The notes under the pieces: generated by a model | Databases searched by the model: none | What the model was told of the DNA's origin: nothing | The model's input: only the letters and a program-made list of their open reading frames with translations | NCBI GenBank assembly: GCA_017591395.1 | Contig: WEDG01005355.1 | Span: 1 to 64,000 of the forward strand | Reading direction: 5' to 3' | Source: Schistocephalus solidus | Lineage: Eukaryota > Platyhelminthes > Cestoda > Diphyllobothriidea > Diphyllobothriidae | DNA length: 64,000 bases | Program-made: the position numbers and the translations under genes | Part shown: positions 1-10,256 of the stretch, one piece after another | Layout of the letters: each line of letters opens with the position of its first letter | How positions within the stretch are numbered: the first letter of the stretch is position 1

Positions 1-22
1 GATATGCTGTGCTATAAACATT

Positions 23-1684
23 ATGGAAGAGGACCTGAGGAAAAATTATGCCGAACGCATGGAGATGTCAGTTGAAACGTGCATAAAAACTACAGTAAGT
101 TTGAGGGTGAAGCCAGGGAAGAAGCCAGTATTCCTACAGAGTCGACGCGTTCCATTTGCAGTACAATTAGCGGTTGAGGAAGCACTGGAAAGTTTACAGC
201 AGAATGACATTATCTGCCCCACAAACTATTCAGCTTCGATGACATTTTGGTCATCAGTTGTACAGACGAGGAGATGCTTCAGTGACTCCATAAGGTCATG
301 GAAAATCTTATTGATTTTGGCCTGAAAAAAAAAACTTTGAGAAGAGCGAGTTCCTTCGAAAAAAATCCACTTCTTCGGATTAGTGGTAAGCGAGGCAGGA
401 TGCTCAGCAGATCCAGGGAAACTTACAGCATTCAATAATGTGAAGGTGCCACAGAATTTGCGCGAGCTAAAATAATGTATGGGCTTGGTCAGCTACTACT
501 AGCCATTTATTGTAGGGCTGCACAACTTAAAACCAACTTTTAAACGACTGCTTTGCAAAGATGCAAAATTTTACTGGTCTGCGGATTGTCAGAAAGCGCT
601 TGACAGTATCACGATGAAGATAACTGAGTCAACTGTGCTCTCACATTTCTCAGCCGATAAAGAAACTATTGTCAATGTGGATGCATCTGAGTGCGGGTTA
701 GGCGGCGTTTTCCTTCAGCAGGATTCGGACGGAAAAATCTTGCCCTGAATGCATGTCGCCAGAGCGCTCACAAAGGTAGAAATAAATTACATTCATATTG
801 AGAAAGAGGCACTGGCAATCATCTTTGCAGTACAGAAATTTTATCAGTTCATTTACGGCAGCCATGTTGTCCTCCACACAGATCATCAGCCATTGCAGTT
901 TTTGTTGGGCACAAATTTTTGCGTGCCCCAGTACGCAGTTAATAGGATACAACGGTTGAGTACCATCCACTTAAGTTATGACTTCACAATTCAGTACCTG
1001 TCCACTCAGAATTTCGGGGCACCAGATGCTTTATCACGACTGAGCGAAAGTGACGAAAAGCCGGAAGATGTAATGATCGCAAACACTTTGATACAAGACG
1101 ACGAAGAATTAAGAGGCGTCATACGGCAGGTGCCCCTCACAGCCGAACATATCAGAGCAACCACCACAGCAGACCCACTATTACGCCAGGTAAAGGAGTT
1201 TATTCGGAACGGTTGGCCCAATGAACATAAGGTACACCCAGCTATAAGGCTCTTCAGGAACCGGAAGGAGCAGTTATACATCACCGAAGAATGTATAATG
1301 CATGATGGTAGAGTGATGATTCCAGCTAAAGGTCAACGACAAGTTTTACGGGAACTTCACGCCGGACACCAGGGTATGACTCGTATGAAACAACTGGCCC
1401 GAAGGAACGTACATTGGCCAGGAATTGATAACGATGTTGAATCTTTCGTTAGAAGTTGCGGTCCGTGTGAACGTTTCGCTAAGAATCCACCAAAAGAACC
1501 ACCCGTGCCATGGCCGGAGTTGACGAGACCATGGACTAGAGTCCATATGGAATTCGCTGGACCATTTTTAAACCGCATGTTTCTAGTAGTAGTCGACGCA
1601 TGGTCAAAGTGGATAGAAGTTTTTGGTGTCACGGCAGCCGCTGCCGAGGTCACATCAAAAAATACGGTAGAACTTATCTGGTGA
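23..1684 (+). pseudogene. Gypsy/Ty3-type pol fragment (RT, RNase H, integrase), broken
   Basis: Remnant of a Ty3/Gypsy LTR retrotransposon polyprotein. Residues from 23 to 325 match the start of the reverse transcriptase (LRVKPGKKPVFLQSRRVPF, then a glutamine-rich primer-side helix). After frame breaks, 430-748 reads as RT thumb and the start of RNase H (VDASECGLGGVF), ending in TGA at 746-748. From 749 the same frame continues as RNase H (EKEALAIIFAVQKF, HTDHQPLQFLLG, PDALSRLSE), the integrase zinc-binding region (LHAGHQGMTRMKQ ... CGPCERFAKNPPKEPP) and the first part of the integrase core (LVVVDAWSKWIEVF) before a stop at 1684. The palm motif with YxDD is not readable in one frame. No LTR or gag was found; the left end is cut by the window. 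Stops and frameshifts say it is dead. Confidence 0.85.
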
Positions 1685-1948
1685 AAAACCGCCGAAATCG
1701 ACCAAGCCGGCTGAGAAAGATGCGCAGGCAACCAGGCAACCAATCGGTATGCGCATCTGCACCGAGCAAGCGTAAAGCCCCACGCAGGCGTGCGGACCAA
1801 ATTCGAGAAGTTTCTGCCAGAGTTTTTCTAGCGTGAGAAGCGATCAATCAATGCGAGCCACGTTGCAGGCCAGAATGTTCCAGAGCGCTCTCCGTCAAGA
1901 TTGGTTGGAATGTTCGAGAACCCTGGGAGCTAAATACATAGATGAGAG
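1685..1948. other. Unassigned stretch after Gypsy fragment
   Basis: No integrase sequence continues in any frame here. I see no recognisable gene; the piece may be decayed 3' pol or unrelated filler between two retroelement fragments. Confidence 0.4.
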
Positions 1949-2845
1949 TTGATGAGCTTGAGATCTGCCGTTTTCTTTCGGCCCAGAATAAAGTGTTTTT
2001 TTACCAGAAACCGGCTTTGCCTTCTCCTCTATCACACCCGTTGGGATATAAGAGTAAGAAAACAGTTCAGAAGGCAACATGTACACTGCATTGGATCAGA
2101 CGTGCGTTTAAAACATCCTCCCCTGATTTCTTTAGGAAAATTCCATGGTTTCTTCATGAGACCACATTTAGATTACGGAATACCAGCCTGGATACTGTGG
2201 ATGAAGAAATATTGTGACCTCCTCGAACAGGTTCAATGGAGAGCAACGAAGATGGTCGACGGTCTTAAAACCTTACCGTACCAAGACAGATTGAAAAAGC
2301 TTGACTTATTTCCTCTTCTCGGCTGGCACTTACGGTGTAGACGGCCCTGGAAATTCCGGATTATCCGGGGCCATGGTTTCTCCCTGAGATCGGAGGATTT
2401 CTTCGAGTTTTCCTGCACAACTCATCTGCGTGGGCATCCTTACAAGATCAATAGTGAACGCACGCGAGTGAACCTCAGAAAGTTTGTTTTCAGCCAACGA
2501 GTGGCACAACCTTGGAACTCGTTACCAAGCGAGACGGTTAACACTGATAGCGCTTCTAGTTTTAAAAGAAGGCTTGATGGCATTCTACTTGACAAAAGAC
2601 GACTCTCCCAACATTATTACTTAAAAACAGCATTTCAAAATCTTTCGGGCTCTACTATCCTTTCACAATGTTTCGCCTATAATTGTGAAAACGCATTTGA
2701 AATTATGTTATGCTTTGATTGAAACATTTTGAAATTTACACCATTTTATATTGAATGTACGCATGCAATGATAACTTTACATTAATAGGATCATCAAGGG
2801 CAGTGCCTGTAACCCTTCAAATATATAAACATAAATAATAAGCAA
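1949..2845 (+). pseudogene. CR1-like LINE, 3' end of reverse transcriptase plus 3' UTR
   Basis: The open frame to 2722 (257 codons) has the typical C-terminal tail of CR1/jockey-type RT proteins: FFMRPHLDYGIPAW, LLEQVQWRATKMVDGL, LPYQDRLKKLDLFPL, LRGHPYKINSERTRVNLRKF, and FSQRVAQPWNSLPSETV. The catalytic domains are missing, so this is a 5'-truncated copy. The first ~60 codons do not look like RT. The 3' UTR (2723-2845) shares the stretch ending in an A-rich tail with the second copy at 3542-4047 (TCAAGGGC ... GCCT ... CAAATA). No full-length source element is present in the window. The same family supplies the fragment at 3542. Confidence 0.8.
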
Positions 2846-2851
2846 ACTTAA

Positions 2852-3406
2852 TTATTTGGGATATTGGATAATTTTTGGGTTGGGAAATTCAAACGTGAGC
2901 GTTTGAAACTGTTGTCGATGCTGAGGTGTTAGGAAGTTTCCATCGGTAATGACATTACTTATTTTGACGCCTGGCTTAGCAAATGACTCAGATTTACCGG
3001 AGGTTTTCTTAGGTTTAGTAGATTTGACAGATATAGCAGGCGGGGTTTTCTTGGGAGAGGAAAGAAGTGGCGTTGACACGATTTCACTCGAACCAGGAAC
3101 AAGGTAAACGGGTGCAGATTCAAGTGGAATTTAAATTCCTCTTGATACGTAGGGCCGTGGGCTAGCATTAGCTAGAGTGCCAACCTCTGAGATAGCTTTT
3201 GGTATTGTAGATGTAGACCTAGGATTCTCTTTTGCTTATGAGGGTGAAACCCGACGTTTTACAATGGTTTTATCTCGACAGATAAACAGACTCTTTTTCT
3301 TCAAACGTTGAACTGAATGCTCATGCTTAGAGAAAATAATATCCACTTCAATCGCCGAAAATAGTTTGACCAGAAATGGTGGGTTTTTTCTACGAGAAGA
3401 CAACAT
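2852..3406 (-). pseudogene. Decayed Lys/Ser/Pro-rich ORF, unrecognised
   Basis: Reading from an ATG at 3406 on the minus strand, one frame runs about 185 codons to the stop near 2852 and is interrupted by only two in-frame stops (near 3237 and 3132). The product would be basic and low in hydrophobics, with a tail rich in Ser-Pro and Lys (SSPKKTPPAISVKSTKPKKT). I do not recognise a domain. It could be an ORF1 of a LINE, since it sits among CR1-like fragments, but that is a guess. Confidence 0.3.
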
Positions 3407-3483
3407 TTAAGCTTCAGCGGCTTTAAAGTTAAAGCCGCATGAGTAAAGGAAATGAAATGCGGCGTCCAGGGTGATTTTTCTCT

Positions 3484-3541
3484 AAGGTACGTTTTTTTAG
3501 AATAAAGTTGTAACTTCTCTGTTGTCGGTCATATGTCTCAC
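3484..3541 (+). repeat. 58-bp direct repeat, left copy (target-site duplication?)
   Basis: Positions 3484-3541 (starting AAGGTACGTTTTTTTAGAAT) recur exactly at 4048-4105 and bracket a 506-bp CR1-like insert. The identity over 58 bp with immediate divergence on both sides fits a long target-site duplication made on insertion. Confidence 0.9.
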
Positions 3542-4047
3542 AAAATTAGTAAGAGGTCAAGGTGAACTGCCATATGAGATTCGCCTAAATAACCTACAGC
3601 TCTATCCTCTGAGTTATAGGCAGTTGCGCGGAGACTTGATACAAACCTTCCGTATCGTGCGTGGCATGGATTGCGCCCTCCTATGTGATGACTTTTTCCA
3701 ACTTGCTACTACGAATAATATCCGAGGTCATCCATTCAAACTTAATGTGCCCCAAGTAAGATTGGATGTGAGGAAGTATTTTTTCACCAACCTACCTGAG
3801 GCGATTGTAATGTCCCAGCCCGTGATATATTTCAAACACGGCTTGACATACATATGTTGCTGCACCAGGAAGATTATGTGACTACTTTTACCTTTAACAA
3901 TATCCGTGTACCACGTAAATCTGCCTGCATTCACTTGACTGTAACTTTTTACATTGCTTATTATTCTTCCGACTTTCTGTATCAAATAGGGATTTCAAGG
4001 GCGTAAGCCTATTTTTCTCAAATACACTGAACTGAACTGAAATGAAA
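3542..4047 (+). mobile_element. 5'-truncated CR1-like LINE insertion
   Basis: This 506-bp segment lies between two identical 58-bp repeats. It carries the RT tail of the same family as 1949-2845 (LPYEIRLNNLQLYPLSYRQLRGDLIQTFRI, GHPFKLNVPQVRLDVRKYFF), loses frame after about 3810, and ends with the 3' UTR and a short tandem tail of GAACT units (ACTGAACTGAACTGAAATGAA). A 3' end made of short tandem repeats and heavy 5' truncation are usual for CR1-type elements. No promoter or catalytic RT domain is included. Confidence 0.85.
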
Positions 4048-4105
4048 AAGGTACGTTTTTTTAGAATAAAGTTGTAACTTCTCTGTTGTCGGTCATATGT
4101 CTCAC
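4048..4105 (+). repeat. 58-bp direct repeat, right copy
   Basis: Identical to 3484-3541. After it the sequence continues TACTAACCG, which should be the pre-insertion continuation of the locus. Confidence 0.9.
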
Positions 4106-4370
4106 TACTAACCGTGTTTATAAACGGTTCAAGTTTCTCGCATTGTTGAGAAGTGAGTGAAGACAACTTTCCCTCAAAAATGATACAATGGATCGTGAAC
4201 AGCGAACCATAGTGAGACATGAAAATCTTAAATTTTCCAGGGCATCAAAATAGGTCCTTGCGAATCAGCCAAATACTACCATGAGCAAAAAGTCATGTCG
4301 GTACTCAACATAAAATGTGTGAGGTAAGGACCGAGTGCGGAAAGTCAGTAGGAGAGCCCCACGCATTTGG

Positions 4371-4604
4371 CTATAACTCAGATCTATGACACAAGCATCC
4401 AAATTTAGTAGGAACAGAATTAGCTCTAGCTCTGAACCCTAGGGAAACGTCACTCTTGACCACAGCAGAACTTGACCTCTCATGGCCGATGCAAACAAAT
4501 TGGCGCCGATACACGAGGAAGTTCTCAATCCATTTAAGGTGAGTACCATGATTCCTATTCTTGCTAGCTTGCACAAAAGCCTTTGGCGTGGCACAGTGCC
4601 GCAT
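4371..4604 (-). pseudogene. LINE reverse transcriptase fragment
   Basis: The minus-strand frame contains LKWIENFLVYRRQFVCIGHE followed by SSSAVVKSDVSLG, which matches the RT stretch just before and at the (S)GVPQGS motif of CR1/jockey-type LINEs; here the motif has decayed to SDVSLG and the frame is lost right after. Only about 55 codons are recognisable. No neighbouring RT domains were found on either side. Confidence 0.6.
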
Positions 4605-4605
4605 A

Positions 4606-6222
4606 CCTTTTAAAAGGCAATGAAGGCGATGTTAACCACGTGCATATTTTCAAGATCTCGGTTTCAAACTCTTTAGAGATTGCAGAACAATTTTCGTGCA
4701 TGATCTTCCTTTTAGGGACCCGTGTGGACAGTTTGATATTAAATTTTGAATTTCAAGGAACTGCACCGATTCGCTCTTCATTCTTATCGCCATAAGCTTG
4801 CAACGGATGCACACATATCACATGGGCCCATAATTTGACACTGAAGCCCTACTGCGGCTTTTGTGTATGCACTTGCGTCATCGTGGATACTTTATGTGGA
4901 AGTGTTTGTTTGAAAAAACAGCCACCTGAAATGATTACAAAAGAAAAAGCCAAAATTATATGAAAATGCAATAAATTTCCGTTCCGAAGCATTTAGTTTA
5001 TTCATAATCGTTTGTTTAAACGGGCTAGCGCGCTACATCCGCCTTACTCACGTTTCTCTTGCCCCTCATGGTGCGTTACCTGCCTGTTGTTCTTCTCAGT
5101 GTTTATTTCTTAGAGTTTTTTTTCGATGTTTATCTTGTTTTGCAGTTTCTTTAGTCTTAGAGATAACGCTTGATAAGGGCTATTATTAGGTTCTATGCAT
5201 TGTTGCATTCGATTGTCTACCGCGTGCAAGTGGTTTTGATAGTGAAACCTCGCTGGCAACTCTCATCTGTTGACTTCTTTCTCGTATATTTCAATGCTTT
5301 TGCATGATATTAGCAACCTTTTCTTTCCTCATTTTTAGATCCAGAGAAAATCGTCCGGTAAGTATGGCATGCTGTCTTGGCCTAGCTTAAGAAAGCCCAT
5401 AACTCAAAAGATCGTTTGCCGACACATCGCTCTTTCTGCTTTCACTGTGTCCAGTATCTCTTCACGCACCGGCGGCACCACATCCGTATTACGATTTTCT
5501 TACTCGTTGAGTGTGCCCTATTTCGGGACTTAGACCTCTCCTTTAGTGCTCCAAGGCCGTCAATGTCCAGTGTAAATAGCCGGTCTTAAAAATAACGCTT
5601 CTTCGATGCGCCGGGCTAGTATCACAAGTGCTAGCATGTTTGGGCTTTGTATTGAGGGTCGTATCTTTTCCGTGCACCCTTTGGCGGCGCTGACTATATT
5701 GCAAGCATCAAGTTTATAAAGCCTTCTAAATTGATGGAGAAGTTCAGAATAAGCAGTTTGTTGTCTAACTTTGTATAGTACGTCGAAATTAAAAACTAAT
5801 ATTTCCGGACCAAGTTTTTTTTTCCGGTGACTTATCGTATTTTTTAAAGAGAGCCAGTTTATGTTTGAGATAGAGCGAAATCGACAACTTGGTCCAGTGC
5901 GTTCTTCTGCCGCGCCGTCTTCTATCACCCTATTGTAACGGTTGAGATGCGACAATTTTATGAGTCTTGACCAGGTGAAGTATTCATTTCATGTCTTAAA
6001 ATACGCGTCTAAGTTAAGCGTAACCTTATGGCAGGCTTGGATTGGCGTCTGGCCGTCTAACGTGGCGACGGGCTCGCTTGTAAATAATCCATAAACCCTT
6101 CCCGAGTGTTTCAGTGGGAACGGTAAATAGTATTTTCGGTTAATTTTCGCCAAGTGATTAATGTTCGTTCTTATAAGATCTGTTCGAGTGATGAAATTAT
6201 TTAACTGATCTACTTTTTAGTA
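4606..6222. other. Region with little recognisable content; 5' flank of the nucleolin-like gene
   Basis: AT-rich sequence without repeats I can name. One minus-strand open frame of 131 codons (5955-5560) is listed separately. The last 250 bases should include the promoter of the nucleolin-like gene. The ATG at 6223 is preceded by a pyrimidine tract and AG (TACTTTTTAG at 6211-6220), so the start may lie just after a 5' UTR intron or a trans-splice acceptor. Confidence 0.5.
5560..5955 (-). CDS. Hypothetical 131-codon ORF, divergent from nucleolin-like gene
   Basis: An uninterrupted frame starting MSHLNRYNRVIEDG on the minus strand, 268 bp from the oppositely oriented nucleolin-like start. I recognise no domain; there is no signal peptide, membrane segment or repeat. 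It could be a single exon of a divergently transcribed gene, but length alone does not exclude chance. Confidence 0.2.
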   Translation of the reverse strand: MSHLNRYNRVIEDGAAEERTGPSCRFRSISNINWLSLKNTISHRKKKLGPEILVFNFDVLYKVRQQTAYSELLHQFRRLYKLDACNIVSAAKGCTEKIRPSIQSPNMLALVILARRIEEALFLRPAIYTGH

Positions 6223-8556
6223 ATGGCCGTGAAAACCCCAGAATCCCAAAAACAGAAGACTCCACAGTCGAATAAAAAGACACCAAACTCCAAATTGGGT
6301 GGTAAACGTCCACTACCAGATGACTCCGAAGAAGATGAACCTATACTTGATCAGACACCTCTAAAAATGAAAAAAATGAAGCATCAAGAGGAATCCGACG
6401 ACTCGGACCCTGCGGTTGGTAGTGAAGAGGACTCGGAGGAGGATGTGAGTAATGATGAAGACGAAGATGACGACAACGAAGGTGATGAAGACGAGGATGA
6501 CGACAGCGAGGAGGATGAGGACGACAAAGAAGATAAAATTGGTTCCAACCTTAGCGGAGAAAGTAACAAGGCTTCACAGAAACAGAAGAACAAAACGTCT
6601 GTAAAAGGCGAGGACAAGCAAGCCCCTAAACAAAAGGCTGTACAGCAACCAGTTGCTAAATCCTCTACTAGTGCTGCTACTTCTAAAGTGGCCCCCTCTC
6701 ACGTCCTATTGTTTAACTTTGACAGTCTAAACGAAAATCTATTGTCTGGGTTTCTCAAAAAACGTGGCGTAAATCCACAGACTATCGGGTGTATATACTC
6801 ACCTGTTGCCCTCATTGGCCTCCCAAATGATGAGGCTGCGAAGAAGGCGGTTTCGGCATGCTCCGGAGCAACATATAACGCGCGTTCTCTGTCTGCAGTG
6901 ATGGTTAGCGGCGACACATCAAAGATTCTTACAAGCAACCAAAGCAGCCCATCAGCAGCGATACCCCTCTCCTGACTGTGTTTGCTACCAATTTGCCGAA
7001 ATCTCTGACAGCGGACAACATCAAAAAGATGGTTGGCATCGAACCAAAGGCTATGCGTCTTATGACGACGGGACCTAAAAATAAACTTTTTAATGCCTGC
7101 TACATTGATTGCACCAGTGAGGCTGATGCCAAAAAAGCTTTTGAAGCCCTTGAGGGTCGATCTGAGTCGGGGACCAACATCAGGGCTTTCCTGAAAGGTG
7201 CTCGTAAGTACTTCATCTAATATTGAACTTTGGTGCTGTTCATAAATAACCGAAGCCATAGATCATTAAGGTTCTCTCATTATTATTTTTTTGCAGAGCA
7301 ATGGGCTCCCCTCACAGAATCTTCTTTGATAATCACCAATGCACCTTTTGCTGTTGGTGTGGACCAAATGAAAAAGGAATTTCCTACAGCAAGTTCTGTT
7401 GAATCAATGAGAAAAGGGTAAGTCGTCTCTTGTTAGTTTATTAAAATTTTCAGCGCATTCCACCTATCTTTCAAGTCAAAGGAAGATAGAGAAAAAGCTG
7501 CTGATCAGGCACGAGGGAAGGTTATGGATGGTCGCCAACTTCGTGTGGTAACGCCTGGAGAGGACATGAAAGCAAAGGATGACGCAAAGAAGTTTGGTAT
7601 TGTTGTCTCCAACTTGCCTTTCACCTCCAAAATTGATGAAATTCGCGCACTTTACCCAGGCTGTACCTGGGTTACCATAAAGAAACGCGATGATGGAAAA
7701 TTCAGTGGGTAAGTTGTCTTCCAGGAAATGCCCTTGTTATCTTATCTGGTTATCTAATTTGAAAATTTCACTTTAGAGTGGCGGTTGTCTCGTTCAAGTC
7801 CGAAGATGCCGCTAAGAAGGCATTGGATGAAACCCCTTCAAAACAGCTCCAGGGCAGACAATTGCGCGCTCATTTAGAGGGTAATTTCCCAACTCCTGTT
7901 CTTATCGTTATCTTTGTCGTTTTCGATGTTTTGTGTCTCATCCTTTGCACTTAGTCCAACTAAAAACCATAGCATCACTCACTCCATGCAACCTTTAAGG
8001 TCAACAAGCCGAGGGGTCCAAAAAGGACACACCCGCCAAAAAGGAGGCAAAGCAAACGGTCTCTAAAGAACAGAAAAAAAGTAAATCCTTCCATTACCCT
8101 CCTAATTATTTTCTAGCTCCAGTTCTGCCGGCCCAGGTAGGCAGCGAGTCGGAAGATGACGATGATGATGAGGATGAAAAGGAAGAAACTGACAGCGAGG
8201 ACGATGATGCGGAACAAGAGGATGATGAAGATGACGAAACCGGCTCCGAGGATGCAGATGATTCTGGTGCCGGAGATGAGCCTGCATCGGAAGAAACCGA
8301 TGAGGACTCAGCCGAAGCCCCGCCTGCAAAACAACCCAAAAGGGATGGTGCTCACCAAAATGGCCCTGCCAAGCCTTTCCGAGGCTTTGGTGGCAACAAA
8401 TTCCAAGGCGGTCGGGGCAGTCCTAGGGGCGGACGTGGTGGCAACGGATTCCGAGGTGGTAATAGTTTCCGAGGTTCTGGGGGTCGCGGCTTTAAAGGAC
8501 AGTCCCAAAGAGGTCGTGGAGGCGGTTTCAAGTCCAACTGGAGGGGGGGCAAATAA
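6223..8556 (+). CDS. NCL-like: Nucleolin-like protein (acidic N-terminus, four RRMs, RGG tail)
   Basis: Nucleolar RNA-binding protein of the nucleolin family, expected to act in rRNA transcription and pre-rRNA processing. Exons: 6223-7203, 7297-7417, 7454-7708, 7777-7880, 8000-8080, 8117-8556; splice phases agree at every junction. Domains in order: Lys-rich start with TP repeats, a long Asp/Glu tract (about residues 45-105), RRM1 (HVLLFNFDSLNENLLSGFL), RRM2 (TVFATNLPKSLTADNIKKM), RRM3 (SLIITNAPFAVGVDQMKKEF), RRM4 (GIVVSNLPFTSKIDEIRALY), a second acidic tract, and a Gly/Arg/Phe tail (GRGGGFKSNWRGGK). Four RRMs plus RGG is the vertebrate nucleolin plan. RRM1 is in frame 1 but RRM2 in frame 0: one base seems missing between about 6910 and 6945. 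Adding one base makes the summed exons 1983 nt, an exact 661 codons, so the gene is probably intact in life and broken only by an indel here. Confidence 0.9.
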
Positions 8557-8590
8557 CTGACAGGTTTACACAAATTGTATAGACAAATCA

Positions 8591-8596
8591 AATAAA
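8591..8596 (+). terminator. Poly(A) signal AATAAA of the nucleolin-like gene
   Basis: AATAAA lies 35 bp after the TAA at 8554-8556, inside an AT-rich 3' UTR, and only 70 bp before the splice acceptor of the next gene. Confidence 0.8.
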
Positions 8597-8652
8597 GGCT
8601 TTTCGTATCACCTTGTTCTCCGTCTTGCCTTACTGGGATTCGCATGTTACAT

Positions 8653-8666
8653 GCTTATTTTTTTAG
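8653..8666 (+). promoter_or_regulatory. Splice acceptor, candidate spliced-leader trans-splice site
   Basis: A uridine-rich tract ending in AG (TTATTTTTTTAG at 8655-8666) sits between the poly(A) signal of one gene and the first exon of the next. The exon that follows is open from its first base and has no in-frame ATG until 8802, which is already inside RRM1. Several flatworm spliced leaders end in AUG and are known to be able to supply the start codon; here AUG joined to base 8667 would be in frame. Confidence 0.55.
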
Positions 8667-10256
8667 GCGAATATACTTTGTGAACCACCCAGTGCGGGCC
8701 TTTATGGGGCTGGATCAACATGCCTTAACGTTTTTAACGTGCCAGTTGACTTAGGTGAAGCGGATCTGCGTCCATACTTCCCCCTCCGCCAGAAGCATAA
8801 GATGTCAACCTTACGGGTGAGTTTGTAACACTTCAGATAGTTATATACTGTACTTTGCAAATCACCGTGTTATTAGCTGTCGACTTGGTTGTCATTAGTG
8901 TGCGAAAGGTAGAACGCTTGGGTAAAGCCAATCGTGCTTAGTGCTTTGTTAGATGTATTGATAGTTGGTGCGAATTTTGCATGAATCGGTGGAAGGTTAA
9001 AGAAGAGCACCTCAAATTTCGATTTTTATGAATTATACATGCGTTTCGTATGCAAGACAATCGGGTCACTAACACCTTACCTTTTTTCTTTTTTGGGCGT
9101 TCAAGCAGGCCTTTTCATTTGCGACGCTCGCTTGAGCAGGTCACTTAGATGTAAGCGGCCCACGTCTGGTGTCCTCCGTGTCGGTCTGATGGACGAATTG
9201 ATGTAGCTTTCCGCATTTCTGTAGTGACGTGCGCGGGATGATAATTTCTTTAATAACCCATGCGGGTTTCTGTTTGCTGCTATATTTCTGCTTGGTGTCT
9301 TTCGGAAACAGTGCCTGCGTACTACAGTTTCGTTCGGAGCGTGACTGCCAAGCGGTCTATGATGAATGTCAAACAGGAAAGAACGTCGGTGGACAGACCG
9401 TTCAAGCCCAATTTAGCGAGGGTAAGTACTTGCTAAGTGCTACATTGTTAAATCATTTTTAGGTCACGCATCATCTGCCAGTCATGGTCAGCAACATAAC
9501 GAGGTACTCTATAACCAGCAGAGTCAGAAGGCTAGATATGGGGCCGATAATTACGGTTCTAACGAGGGCTGCGTACTCAAAATTCATAACCTCAGCTGGT
9601 CAGTGACTGACGAGGAACTTCTTCAGGAATACCCCCGTGCTGTCAGCGCAAACGTTATGTTGACAGATCAGGGCAGGTCTCGAGGGTAAACCTTCATTTA
9701 TAATTTATCCTTTTCTCAGATGGGGAACGGTTACTTTCTCTTCTCCTGAGGACTGCCAGGCTGCAGAGTCTTCTAGTTCCGGTCGTGTTATTAACGGACG
9801 TCCAATTCGTGCTGAAATTCAAGGTTTGTCTTTTTCATAACTATTTTATGTGTAAGAGGGCTATCGGGAGACGAATGACGAATACAGAAATCGAGGACGC
9901 CCGTATAACGATAGACAGAATGGTAAGTCCAGAAACTACTAACACCCCTTGTAGATCGTGATTCATACAGAGGCCAAAGCCATTATGACGATGGGCGCCG
10001 ATTTCGCGGTGGTCGAGGTGGGGGCACTCGGGGCGGTGGCGGCGGCTTCGGTCGCGAGCGTGAAGTTCGCCGTTTTGACGACCGTCGCGGGGAATTACGA
10101 CGAGACCGCAGTCCCAGTCCAGACAGAGGACAGAGGCGTCGCGGAGGTGGCGGTGGCGGTGCTCCTGGTGGCGGCTCTCGAGGACCCAGAATAACTTCAG
10201 CTGTTATAAGAAGAGCTCCTGGTGATTCCTCTGACTCTGATTTTGACGGCCGGTGA
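8667..10256 (+). CDS. RNA-binding protein with two RRMs and RGG/RS tail
   Basis: Exons: 8667 to about 8816, one ending at 9421 (start 9312 or earlier), 9463-9685, 9720-9823, 9857-9922, 9955-10256. RRM1 is split over the first two (STCLNVFNVPVDLGEADL; ACVLQFRSERDCQAVYDE), RRM2 over the third and fourth (GCVLKIHNLSWSVTDEELL; GWGTVTFSSPEDCQAAE). The tail has GGRGGGTRGGGGGFG, RDRSPSPDRG and an acidic end, SSDSDFDGR, stop at 10254. Introns 41, 34, 33 and 32 bp long separate the last five exons. The junction of the first two exons is unsure: a donor at 8817 gives phase 0, while 9312 needs phase 2, which a GT at 8825 would give; a small extra exon is also possible. Likely a splicing or mRNP protein; family not fixed. 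Only 110 bp separates it from the nucleolin-like stop, so the two may be co-transcribed. No ATG of its own at the 5' end. Confidence 0.8.

Noticed and set aside
6384..6617. Ser-rich minus-strand frame
   Set aside because: Antisense of the Asp/Glu tract of the nucleolin-like protein; same for 8106-8339.
9958..10194. Ala/Val-rich 78-codon frame
   Set aside because: Wrong frame of the RGG exon 9955-10256, whose correct frame follows from the splice phase.
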